Below are positions 1-6,426 of a stretch of 10,265 nucleotides of DNA, piece by piece. Where the stretch lies: NCBI RefSeq assembly GCF_036565765.1, contig NZ_DATCXP010000193.1, one strand, 5' to 3'. The position numbers and the translations under genes were made by a program. Within the stretch, counting starts at the first letter, position 1. Each line of letters begins with the position of its first letter. The DNA comes from Terrimesophilobacter sp036565765 (GTDB lineage: Bacteria > Actinomycetota > Actinomycetes > Actinomycetales > Microbacteriaceae). The notes below the pieces were generated by a model that had not been told where the DNA came from, did no database searches, and saw nothing but the letters and a program-made list of their open reading frames with translations.

Positions 1-2187
1 TTCATCCAGCAGTCGATCGAGTCGCTCGCGACGGAGGGCGTCCTCGGCCTGATCTTCGCGGTGATCGTGATCCTGATCTTCCTGCTGTCGATCCGCTCCA
101 CCCTCGTCACCGCGATCTCGATCCCGGTCTCGGTGCTCATCACGTTCATCGGGATGCAGGCGAGCGGGTACTCGCTCAACATCATCACGCTCGGCGCGCT
201 CACGATCGCGATCGGACGCGTCGTCGACGACTCGATCGTCGTGATCGAGAACATCAAGAGACACCTGAGCCTCGGAGAGCAGAAACGGGAGGCGATCCTC
301 ACCGCGGTGAAGGAGGTCGCTGCGGCGATCACGGCCTCGACCGTGACGACCGTCGCGGTCTTCCTTCCGCTCGCGCTCGTCGGCGATATCACCGGCGAGC
401 TGTTCCGACCGTTCGCCCTGACCGTCACGATCGCACTCGCGGCCTCGCTGTTCGTCGCCCTCACGATCGTTCCGGTGCTCGCCTACTGGTTCCTGGGCGC
501 CCCGAAGGCGGTGCAGCCGCTCCCCGATGCGCCGCCCAGCGGTCTCGAGGGGGTCCGCCGCAGGCACAGCGCGACCCCAGAGGTCGTGTCCGCTGAAGAC
601 GAACTGGAACACCCGACCCGTCTCCAGCGCGCCTACCTCCCGGTCATCCACTGGACACTGGCACGCCCGCTCGCCACGATCATCGTCGCGATCATGATCC
701 TCGGCGGCACGGTGGCACTCATCCCCAGCATGAAGACGAACTTCATCGGCGACAGCGGCCAGAACACGATCACCGTCACCCAGTCGATGCCGCGCGGCAC
801 GAGTCTTGACGCGCAGGATGCGGCGGCGACCAAGGTCGAGGATGCCCTTCGCGCGATCGACGGCATCGACACCGTGCAGCTCTCGATCGGCGGCGGGAAC
901 TCGCTCGCCGCGGCGTTCGGCGGCGGCGGGGGCATCACCTACTCGATCACCACCGATCCCGGTGCCGATCAGGAGGCGCTCCGCGTGAGCGTGCGCGACG
1001 AGCTGAAGAAGCTGAGCGGCGTCGGCGAGGTCTCGCTCGCAAGCGAGGGTTCCGCGTTCGCTTCGAGCGACATCGCCGTGAACATCACGGCGAACACGCA
1101 GGCCGAGCTGCGCGATGCGGCTGGAGCCGTGCTCGCGGCGGTCAAGGACCTTCCGGTGACGGCGGAGGCGACCAGCAACCTCGCCGAGACCCAGCCGTAC
1201 ATCGCCGTCGTGGTCGACCGCGACAAGGCGGCGGCGGCCGGGCTGAGCGAGCTGGCGGTCGGCGGCATGGTCTCCCAGGCGATGCAACCGAGCCCGGTCG
1301 GCTCCGCGGTGATCGACGAGAAGACGATGTCGATCTACATCCAGGCGGCGAATGCCCCGGTCACGATGGCCGAGCTGCGTGACTTCCCGATTCCCACGCT
1401 CGCCGGACCGGTGCCGCTCTCCGACCTCGCGAGCGTGGAGACGGCCGACGGCCCCGCGAGCGTCACGACGATCAAGGGGCAGCGGGCGGCCACCGTGAGC
1501 GTCAAGCCGAACGTCAACGACGTCGGCACGGCATCCGTGTCGGTTCAGGAGGCGGTCAATTCCGCGAACATTCCGGATGGCGCATCGGTCAAGCTCGGCG
1601 GGGTCACCTCGCAGCAGGCCGACGCGTTCTCGCAGCTCGGCCTCGCCCTGCTCGTGGCCATCCTCATCGTCTACGTCGTCATGGTTGCGACGTTCAAGAG
1701 CCTGCGCCAGCCTCTGCTACTGCTGGTGTCCGTGCCGTTCGCGGCGACCGGCGGCGTCATCCTGCAGGTGGCCTCAGGCGTTCCGCTCGGCGTGCCCTCT
1801 CTGATCGGCGTCCTCATGCTCATCGGCATCGTGGTGACGAATGCGATCGTGCTCGTCGACCTCGTGAACCAGTATCGGGAGCGGGGCATGAAGGTCGGCG
1901 ACGCGATCGTGCACGGTGCGAGCCGGCGCCTGCGACCGATCCTGATGACCGCGCTGGCGACGATCTTCGCACTGCTGCCGATGGCGATCGGGCTGACCGG
2001 GCACGGCGGATTCATCTCGCAGCCGCTCGCGATCGTCGTGATCGGAGGACTCGTCTCGTCGACACTGCTCACGCTCGTCGTGCTTCCCGTGCTCTACTAC
2101 CTCGTCGAGGGTGCGAAGGAGCGGCGCCACGATCGCCGCGCCGCGAAGGCGCATCCTGACGCCGAGACCGCAGTTTCCGCTCCATAA
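1..2187 (+). CDS. RND (HAE1/AcrB-type) efflux permease, C-terminal part, 5' truncated by window edge
   Basis: This is a proton-driven inner-membrane exporter permease. The reading frame is open from base 1, so the start lies outside; 728 codons remain of a family about 1050 residues long, and by alignment with AcrB the window begins near AcrB residue 330. Numbering from the first codon, I see membrane segments at about 14-31, 35-52, 58-80, 103-130 and 138-165, a charged cytoplasmic linker (165-217), another segment at about 220-240, a large extracytoplasmic porter domain (about 240-545) with a Gly-rich stretch, and four or five closing segments to about 705. The Asp pair of transmembrane segment 4 (D76-D77, in VVDDSIVVIEN), needed for proton relay in AcrB, is kept. 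The AcrB Lys940 position reads Thr (T613-N614 in GIVVTNAIVLVD), as I recall for Gram-positive SwrC-like members. Substrate cannot be told. No adaptor or outer-membrane channel gene is visible. The family call is firm. Confidence 0.93.
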   Translation, partial: FIQQSIESLATEGVLGLIFAVIVILIFLLSIRSTLVTAISIPVSVLITFIGMQASGYSLNIITLGALTIAIGRVVDDSIVVIENIKRHLSLGEQKREAILTAVKEVAAAITASTVTTVAVFLPLALVGDITGELFRPFALTVTIALAASLFVALTIVPVLAYWFLGAPKAVQPLPDAPPSGLEGVRRRHSATPEVVSAEDELEHPTRLQRAYLPVIHWTLARPLATIIVAIMILGGTVALIPSMKTNFIGDSGQNTITVTQSMPRGTSLDAQDAAATKVEDALRAIDGIDTVQLSIGGGNSLAAAFGGGGGITYSITTDPGADQEALRVSVRDELKKLSGVGEVSLASEGSAFASSDIAVNITANTQAELRDAAGAVLAAVKDLPVTAEATSNLAETQPYIAVVVDRDKAAAAGLSELAVGGMVSQAMQPSPVGSAVIDEKTMSIYIQAANAPVTMAELRDFPIPTLAGPVPLSDLASVETADGPASVTTIKGQRAATVSVKPNVNDVGTASVSVQEAVNSANIPDGASVKLGGVTSQQADAFSQLGLALLVAILIVYVVMVATFKSLRQPLLLLVSVPFAATGGVILQVASGVPLGVPSLIGVLMLIGIVVTNAIVLVDLVNQYRERGMKVGDAIVHGASRRLRPILMTALATIFALLPMAIGLTGHGGFISQPLAIVVIGGLVSSTLLTLVVLPVLYYLVEGAKERRHDRRAAKAHPDAETAVSAP

Positions 2188-2218
2188 TCGCTCGCATAGC
2201 GCGGAAAGTGCGGTTTCG
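2163..2218. terminator. Imperfect hairpin over the permease stop codon, probable shared terminator of two convergent genes
   Basis: Left arm 2163-2180 pairs with right arm 2201-2218: ten pairs (one G-T), one G-G mismatch at 2173/2208, then seven perfect pairs (TTTCCGC with GCGGAAA), around a 20-nt loop. The TAA stop of the permease (2185-2187) lies in the loop. The permease (+) and the lipoprotein hydrolase (-, ending at 2236) converge here with only 48 bp between them, so one hairpin could end both transcripts. There is no T-tract, which is common for actinobacterial terminators. The structure is seen directly; the role is inferred. Confidence 0.6.
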
Positions 2219-2235
2219 CGGGTGGGGGAGAGCGG

Positions 2236-3183
2236 TTACGGGCTTCCCAGCTTCGCGCGGAAGAAGGCGACGATGCGGGACTTCATGTCGTCATCGAGCA
2301 CGGCGATCGAGTGGAGCGACCCCTTCACCGTGATGAAGGTCGTGTCGATCCCGTGCTCGCGCAGCGCCGTGACCAGCTCCTCCGACTGCCCGATCGGGAT
2401 GAGCTCCTGCGTGGAGTTCGAAACGAAGAACGGCGGATCGCTTTCGTCGATATCGAACAGCGGTGATGCCGATCGCGCCTGGGGGCAGTCCTCCAGTGCC
2501 GTGCAGCCGAGGTAGGCGGCCTGCACATCCTGGAAGGCCGGCGTCACGCTGTCGCGCATCGCCCCCGCCGCCGTGAGGTCGACCGGTCCGCTCAGGTCCG
2601 CCACCGCCGCGACGCGCGAGCCCGAATCCCAGGCGCCGGAACCCTCGAGGCCGAGGAGGGCGACCAGGTTCCCGCCGGCGGAACCGCCGAAGGCGCCGAT
2701 GCGAGCCGGGTCGATGTCGTAGTTGGCCGCCTGCTCCGGCTGCCGCAGCCAGCGGATCGCCGCGCGGACATCCTCGATCTGGGCCGGATAGCTGTAGACG
2801 GGGGCGAGTCGGTAGTTGACGGAGAACGTCACGAACCCCTCCGAGGCGAGCCACTGGCACACGCTGCGCCAGTTGAGGTTCGCCTTGTCCCCTGCCCGCC
2901 AGCTCCCGCCGTGCACGGAGATGATGGCCCGCAGCGGGCCCGCGGTTCCGTCATCCTTCGGGTGGCAGACATCCAGCAGCAGCGGCTCGGTGCCCGCCGT
3001 CCCGTACACGACGTTCTCGGTGACGCGGATGTCGGGGTAGGTCTGGAGTTGAGGGTAGGCAAGCGGAGCGGACGGCTTGACCCGCTCCGACTCGCTTCCG
3101 GTCGGGCCGCACCCCGAGAGCGCGAGGATCGCCGCCGTCGCCGCAAGAGCCATGAGCAGGCGGGAGCGGGGAATGCGCGACAT
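2236..3183 (-). CDS. Secreted lipoprotein alpha/beta-hydrolase (esterase/BD-FAE-like)
   Basis: A 315-residue predicted serine hydrolase anchored on the outer face of the membrane. The N-terminus has a basic start (MSRIPRSR), a hydrophobic core and a lipobox LSGC with lipidated Cys25. A short linker follows, then an alpha/beta-hydrolase fold: oxyanion motif HGGSW (91-95), nucleophile elbow GGSAGG (166-171, Ser168) and catalytic His291 in GSLHSI. In relatives the acid follows a PPFLLxHGxxD pattern; here it reads PPFFVSNSTQE, so Glu260 may be the acid and the usual His-Gly is Ser-Asn. Cys227 and Cys233 are close enough for a disulfide. The ATG at 3183 is the first start after an in-frame stop upstream; the nearest purine-rich Shine-Dalgarno-like sequence is about 16 nt away, so initiation is weak or unusual. 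HGGxW also occurs in arylformamidases, but export argues against a role in cytosolic kynurenine metabolism. Substrate unknown. Confidence 0.88.
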   Translation of the reverse strand: MSRIPRSRLLMALAATAAILALSGCGPTGSESERVKPSAPLAYPQLQTYPDIRVTENVVYGTAGTEPLLLDVCHPKDDGTAGPLRAIISVHGGSWRAGDKANLNWRSVCQWLASEGFVTFSVNYRLAPVYSYPAQIEDVRAAIRWLRQPEQAANYDIDPARIGAFGGSAGGNLVALLGLEGSGAWDSGSRVAAVADLSGPVDLTAAGAMRDSVTPAFQDVQAAYLGCTALEDCPQARSASPLFDIDESDPPFFVSNSTQELIPIGQSEELVTALREHGIDTTFITVKGSLHSIAVLDDDMKSRIVAFFRAKLGSP

Positions 3184-3432
3184 ACTCGGATTAACGTAGC
3201 TCTTTCAGCCGGGAACGGGTAATGTAGATCAGTCGGCTCTGGACATCGCTTGTGAAGCGAATGGGTTTGTAAGTCTGGTGGGCCGGTTCCCCGAGGTGTT
3301 TCCATAAGCGCCTGCGCGACTGGGGAAATCACGTATGTGAACGGTCCTGGCCAAAGACTGCCCGGGTTCCCGCAGTGCAACGGACGATTGCGTTCCGCAC
3401 TGCCATGCAATCGAAACAACCCGGAAAGCATC
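3184..3432. promoter_or_regulatory. Divergent intergenic region with helicase 5' leader
   Basis: This 249-bp gap separates the divergent lipoprotein (-) and helicase (+) genes and must hold both promoters. I could not identify convincing -35/-10 pairs. Visible structures are a perfect 6-bp hairpin with a GTG loop (TCGCTT 3246-3251, AAGCGA 3255-3260), a longer-range 6-bp pairing (TTCCCC 3287-3292 with GGGGAA 3322-3327), and the paired elements at 3372-3413. A start codon directly followed by a stop (ATG TGA, 3335-3340) lies 7 nt after GGGGAA. A long structured leader is common for DEAD-box helicase mRNAs, which are often controlled by cold or by their own product; that regulation is inference here. 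Confidence 0.5.
3372..3413 (+). promoter_or_regulatory. Interlocked hairpins (possible pseudoknot or switch) before the helicase ribosome site
   Basis: Two perfect 7-bp pairings interlock. GCAGTGC (3372-3378) pairs with GCACTGC (3397-3403). CGATTGC (3385-3391), inside that loop, pairs with GCAATCG (3407-3413) downstream. They form either an H-type pseudoknot or two alternative hairpins. The connecting loop 3404-3406 is only 3 nt, which favours alternatives or partial pairing over a full pseudoknot. The element ends 9 nt before GGAAAG (3423-3428), the likely ribosome site of the helicase, so it could control translation. Confidence 0.5.
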
Positions 3433-5472
3433 ATGCCCAGTTACAAGAAGAACCCGACCGCGCGACCCGTTCGCACGGCCGCTCCCGCGCACAAGCCGGG
3501 AAGCAAGAGCCCGAAGCACCGCGGGTTCCGTCCCGCGGAAGCCTCCGCCGCTCCGGTCAAGAAGCGCTGGAACGCGGATGACCGCGCGAAGCGCTCCGAG
3601 GCGGCCGCTTCCGGCAAGCGCCCGCACACCGACCACCGCCCGGACTGGCAGCCGAACGGCACGCGCCCGGAACGAAACGATCGCTCGCGGTTCAACTCGC
3701 ATTCTCGGGTCGAGCCCCGCAATGATCGTGACGACCGTTCTGCTCGGGTCGAGCCTCGCAATTCGCGTGACGAGCCCCGTAATTCTCGGGTCGAGCCTGT
3801 CGAGACCCGCCCCCGCTACAGTCGGGACGTCGCCGACCGCCCGCGCCGCGACTCCGAGCGCCCGGCACGCACGAGCTACCAGACCCGTCCGGACCGCGCC
3901 GACCGCCCGTCCTACCAGGCTCGTCCGGACCGCGGCGACCGCCCGGCCCGTGATGACCGTTCTTCTCGATCCGAGCCCCGTAATTCTCGGGTCGAGCCTG
4001 TCGAGACCCGCCCCCGGCACCACTCGGCCCACAGCGACCGCCCCACCTACCAGGCCCGTCCCGACCGTTCCGCCCGTCCGGCTCGCGACGACCGCCGTCC
4101 GGAGTGGCAGCCACGTGCCGAGCGCACGGAACGACCGGCCCATAACGACCGTCGACCGTCCTACGATTCCCGCCAGCAGCGCGAAGAGCGTCCCCGTCGC
4201 GATTCCGACTTCTACCCGTCCAAGGACGCGACGACCCGCTACACCGCGCATGAGGACGTCGTGCTCGAGAAGCTCGAGGCGGAAGCCATCCAGGCTTCGG
4301 ATGTCGTTGGCGTGACCTTCGCCGATCTCGGCCTCGGCGGCAACATCGTGCGCGAACTCGCCGCTCTCGGTGCCGCATCGCCGTTCCCGATCCAGGCTGC
4401 GACGATCCCCGACGTGCTCAAGGGCATGGACGTGCTCGGCCGCGGCAAGACCGGCTCCGGCAAGACCATCGCGTTCGGCGCCCCGCTCGTTGAGCGCCTC
4501 ATGGAGAATGGCGGAGCGAAGGGCCGCAAGCCGGGTCGTCGCCCGCGCGCCCTCATCCTCGCCCCGACCCGAGAGCTCGCACTGCAGATCGACCGCACGA
4601 TCCAGCCGATCGCCCGCAGCGTCGGGCTGTTCACGACGCAGATCTACGGCGGTGTTCCGCAGCACCGCCAGGTGACGGCGCTGCAGCGCGGCGTCGACAT
4701 CGTGATCGGAACACCCGGCCGCATCGAGGACCTCATCGACCAGGGCCGTCTCGATCTCTCCGACGTGACCATCACCGTGCTCGACGAGGCCGACCACATG
4801 TGCGACCTCGGCTTCCTCGAGCCGGTGCAGCGCATCCTGAACGAGACTGCGCCAGATGGGCAGAAGCTGCTCTTCTCGGCAACACTCGACAAGGGCGTTG
4901 CCGCACTCGTCGACGAATTCCTCGTGAACCCCTCCGTGCACGAGGTCGCCGGCGAGGACCAGGCCCACTCCACGATCGACCACCGGGTCCTGCTCATCGA
5001 GCAGAGCGATAAGCGCGCGATCATCGAGCAGCTCGCTTCCGGCGACGGCAAGACGCTGATCTTCGCTCGCACCCGTGCGTTCGCAGAGCAGCTCGCCGAC
5101 GAGCTCGACGACGCCGGCATCCCCGCGGTCAGTCTGCACGGCGACCTGAACCAGGCCCGCCGCACTCGCAACCTGGAGAAGCTCACGAGCGGCCGGGTCA
5201 AGGTGCTCGTGGCGACGGATGTCGCCGCGCGCGGCATCCACGTCGACGACATCTCCCTCGTCATCCAGGCCGACCCGCCGGACGAGTACAAGAGCTACCT
5301 GCACCGCGCCGGTCGCACCGGTCGCGCGGGGAAGGTCGGCACTGTCGTCACGCTCGTGAACAACCGTCGTCGCCGCAAGATGGACGAGCTGCTGGGCAGG
5401 GCGGAGATCACGCCGAGTTTCGACCACGTACGCCCGGGTGACAAGTTGATCGGGGAGCTCGCGGCCCTGTAG
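3433..5472 (+). CDS. DEAD-box ATP-dependent RNA helicase with long RD-rich disordered N-terminus
   Basis: A 679-residue cytoplasmic RNA helicase that unwinds or remodels RNA with ATP. Residues 1 to about 285 are low-complexity and rich in Arg, Asp and Pro, including repeats of SYQxRPDRxDRP (148-159, 160-171, 205-216) and the RVEPVETRP peptide twice (119-127, 186-194). The RecA-like core follows with all hallmark motifs: Q motif (Phe296, Gln321), motif I GRGKTGSGKT (336-345), PTRELA (378-383), GTPGR (426-430), DEAD (451-454), SAT (482-484), ATDVAARGI (594-602) and HRAGRTGR (624-631). There is almost no C-terminal extension, so RNA binding or condensate-type behaviour probably rests on the N-terminus. 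I chose ATG 3433 because GGAAAG lies 4 nt upstream and the product then begins with a basic MPSYKKN. A GTG at 3337, preceded by GGGGAA, would add 32 residues but would make the paired leader coding. A strong hairpin follows the stop. Ortholog assignment (RhlE/CshA/DeaD type) is not possible by eye. Confidence 0.95.
   Translation: MPSYKKNPTARPVRTAAPAHKPGSKSPKHRGFRPAEASAAPVKKRWNADDRAKRSEAAASGKRPHTDHRPDWQPNGTRPERNDRSRFNSHSRVEPRNDRDDRSARVEPRNSRDEPRNSRVEPVETRPRYSRDVADRPRRDSERPARTSYQTRPDRADRPSYQARPDRGDRPARDDRSSRSEPRNSRVEPVETRPRHHSAHSDRPTYQARPDRSARPARDDRRPEWQPRAERTERPAHNDRRPSYDSRQQREERPRRDSDFYPSKDATTRYTAHEDVVLEKLEAEAIQASDVVGVTFADLGLGGNIVRELAALGAASPFPIQAATIPDVLKGMDVLGRGKTGSGKTIAFGAPLVERLMENGGAKGRKPGRRPRALILAPTRELALQIDRTIQPIARSVGLFTTQIYGGVPQHRQVTALQRGVDIVIGTPGRIEDLIDQGRLDLSDVTITVLDEADHMCDLGFLEPVQRILNETAPDGQKLLFSATLDKGVAALVDEFLVNPSVHEVAGEDQAHSTIDHRVLLIEQSDKRAIIEQLASGDGKTLIFARTRAFAEQLADELDDAGIPAVSLHGDLNQARRTRNLEKLTSGRVKVLVATDVAARGIHVDDISLVIQADPPDEYKSYLHRAGRTGRAGKVGTVVTLVNNRRRRKMDELLGRAEITPSFDHVRPGDKLIGELAAL
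3701..3763 (+). repeat. Two degenerate copies of the VEPVETRP-coding palindromic repeat
   Basis: The core CTCGGGTCGAGCC recurs at about 3704-3716 and 3743-3755 within the helicase gene, each followed by CCGCAAT or TCGCAATT, and encodes RVEPRN both times. Both look like left halves of the 44-bp repeat found downstream, lacking the TGTCGAGACCC arm. They suggest local duplication and decay inside the disordered region. Confidence 0.55.
3772..3815 (+). repeat. 44-bp palindromic repeat, copy A (in-frame in helicase)
   Basis: This 44-bp stretch is identical to 3973-4016. Its centre is an imperfect palindrome: CGGGTC (3787-3792) pairs with GACCCG (3804-3809), 11 nt apart. On the opposite strand the core reads like the GGTCTCGACAGGCTCGACC-type short intergenic palindromes that I recall from Microbacteriaceae genomes; this resemblance is from memory. 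It encodes NSRVEPVETRPR in the helicase frame. Confidence 0.75.
3973..4016 (+). repeat. 44-bp palindromic repeat, copy B (in-frame in helicase)
   Basis: A perfect copy of 3772-3815, displaced by 201 bp (67 codons), so it is read in the same frame and gives the same peptide. Perfect nucleotide identity, including third codon positions, points to recent duplication or an element inserted twice rather than selection on the peptide alone. Confidence 0.75.
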
Positions 5473-5477
5473 GCCTG

Positions 5478-5505
5478 GTGCGCCGCCGCTTCGGCGGCGG
5501 CGCAC
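5478..5505 (+). terminator. 12-bp C(TTCG)G hairpin terminator after the helicase
   Basis: Arms 5478-5489 and 5494-5505 pair perfectly over 12 bp around the extra-stable TTCG tetraloop closed by C-G. It begins 5 nt after the helicase TAG. There is no T-tract. It separates the helicase transcript from the kynurenine operon. Confidence 0.85.
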
Positions 5506-5523
5506 AGCACGGGCTGGTGGGCT

Positions 5524-5562
5524 TATCACGGAATCATGGCGGCCGTCGCGATTCCGTAATAG
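5524..5562. promoter_or_regulatory. Dyad upstream of kynA, candidate operator of the kynurenine operon
   Basis: ACGGAATC (5528-5535) and GATTCCGT (5550-5557) are perfect 8-bp inverted arms 14 nt apart; the symmetry continues outward with one mismatch (5527/5558) through TTAT and AATAG. Arm centres are 22 bp apart, about two helical turns, as expected for a dimeric regulator. The dyad ends 9 nt before the kynA start and lies beyond the helicase terminator, so it is not needed as a terminator. The arm core GAATC/GATTC shares bases with the TGATTC half-site I recall for E. coli PaaX, and a PaaX-family gene ends this operon. No clear -35/-10 pair is visible. The role as operator is inferred. Confidence 0.6.
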
Positions 5563-5571
5563 GGTCGTAGC

Positions 5572-6426
5572 ATGCCCGATGCAATGACGCACGAACGCAC
5601 CATAGAATCCGGAATCGTCACCGACTTCACCGACAAGATGAGCTACGGCTCGTATCTGCAACTCGACCGCTTGCTCTCCGCCCAGGTTCCCATCAGCGAA
5701 CCGGTGCACCACGACGAGATGCTGTTCATCATCCAGCACCAGACGAGCGAGCTCTGGCTCAAGCTCATGCGGCACGAGCTGATGTCGGCGCGGGAGCTCA
5801 TCGCGAACGACGAACTGCAGGTCGCACTCAAGCGCATTGCGCGGGTGAAGCACATCCAGCGGCAGCTCACAGAGCAGTGGTCGGTGCTCGCGACGCTCAC
5901 GCCGACCGAATACGCGCAGTTCCGCGGCTTCCTCGGCAACGCATCCGGATTCCAGTCCTATCAGTACCGCGCGGTCGAATTCCTGCTCGGCAACAAGAAC
6001 GCCGGGATGCTCAAGGTCTTCCAGTCGCAGCCCGAGGCGCACGAGCTGCTCGCCCAGCTGCTCGACGAGCCGAGCGTCTACGACGAATTCCTTCGCTACC
6101 TCGCGCGGCACGGGCACGAGGTACCCAGGAGTGTGCTCGACCGGGACGTGACGCAGGGTTACGCGATGAGCGAAGAACTCATCGAGACGTTCCGCCGGAT
6201 CTACGAGAACCCAGAAGAACACTGGCTCGAGTACGAGACCTGCGAAGAGTTCGTCGACCTCGAGGAGAACTTCCAGCTGTGGCGCTTCCGCCACGTGAAG
6301 ACCGTGCTGCGCATCATCGGGACCAAGCGCGGAACGGGCGGATCGAGCGGGGTCGGCTTCCTGCAGAAGGCGCTCGACCTGACCTTCTTCCCCGAGCTCT
6401 TCGCGGTGCGCACGGAGATTCGATGA
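5572..6426 (+). CDS. kynA: Tryptophan 2,3-dioxygenase
   Basis: A cytosolic haem enzyme, normally a tetramer, that opens the indole ring of L-tryptophan with O2 to give N-formylkynurenine, the first step of the kynurenine pathway. At 284 residues it has bacterial family length and resembles the Xanthomonas enzyme closely, with a one-residue offset. Active-site residues are all present: Phe52 and His56 in LFIIQHQTSELW, Tyr114 and Arg118 in EYAQFRGFLG, Ser125-Gly126, the axial haem ligand His241 in WRFRHVKTV, and Thr255 in KRGTGGSSGVGF. ATG 5572 is preferred because AGGG (5561-5564) sits 7 nt upstream; an ATG four codons later has no such support. It is the first gene of a four-gene operon and overlaps the next by ATGA. 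Confidence 0.97.
   Translation: MPDAMTHERTIESGIVTDFTDKMSYGSYLQLDRLLSAQVPISEPVHHDEMLFIIQHQTSELWLKLMRHELMSARELIANDELQVALKRIARVKHIQRQLTEQWSVLATLTPTEYAQFRGFLGNASGFQSYQYRAVEFLLGNKNAGMLKVFQSQPEAHELLAQLLDEPSVYDEFLRYLARHGHEVPRSVLDRDVTQGYAMSEELIETFRRIYENPEEHWLEYETCEEFVDLEENFQLWRFRHVKTVLRIIGTKRGTGGSSGVGFLQKALDLTFFPELFAVRTEIR
6414..6417 (+). promoter_or_regulatory. Ribosome binding site GGAG that fixes the amidohydrolase start
   Basis: GGAG lies 5 nt before the ATG at 6423, inside the last codons of kynA. It supports the short 366-residue product over the much longer open frame that reaches back to 5877 within kynA. Confidence 0.7.

Noticed and set aside
2236..3183. Lipoprotein hydrolase as the missing kynurenine formamidase, because of its HGGSW motif
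   Set aside because: It has a lipobox and signal peptide, is on the other strand, and lies more than 2 kb from the kynurenine operon. HGGxW is shared by many esterases.
3748..4220. CRISPR-like or tandem array in the helicase gene
   Set aside because: Spacing is irregular, the repeats keep the reading frame, and they code for a consistent RD-rich protein segment. There are no cas genes.
5523..5562. Standard sigma-70-type promoter for kynA using TTATCA and TAATAG
   Set aside because: The spacing between the two hexamers is far too long or the -10 match too poor; I left only the dyad as a regulatory call.
3229..6294. A 1021-codon open frame on the minus strand
   Set aside because: It lies antisense to the helicase and kynA, both with complete catalytic motifs. 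Its translation is low-complexity and rich in Arg, Val, Leu and Glu, as expected for a shadow frame in high-GC DNA.
5877..6422. Long N-terminal extension of the amidohydrolase frame inside kynA
   Set aside because: The extra 182 residues are Arg/Ala-rich shadow translation of kynA; the ATG at 6423 has a ribosome site and the classic ATGA overlap.
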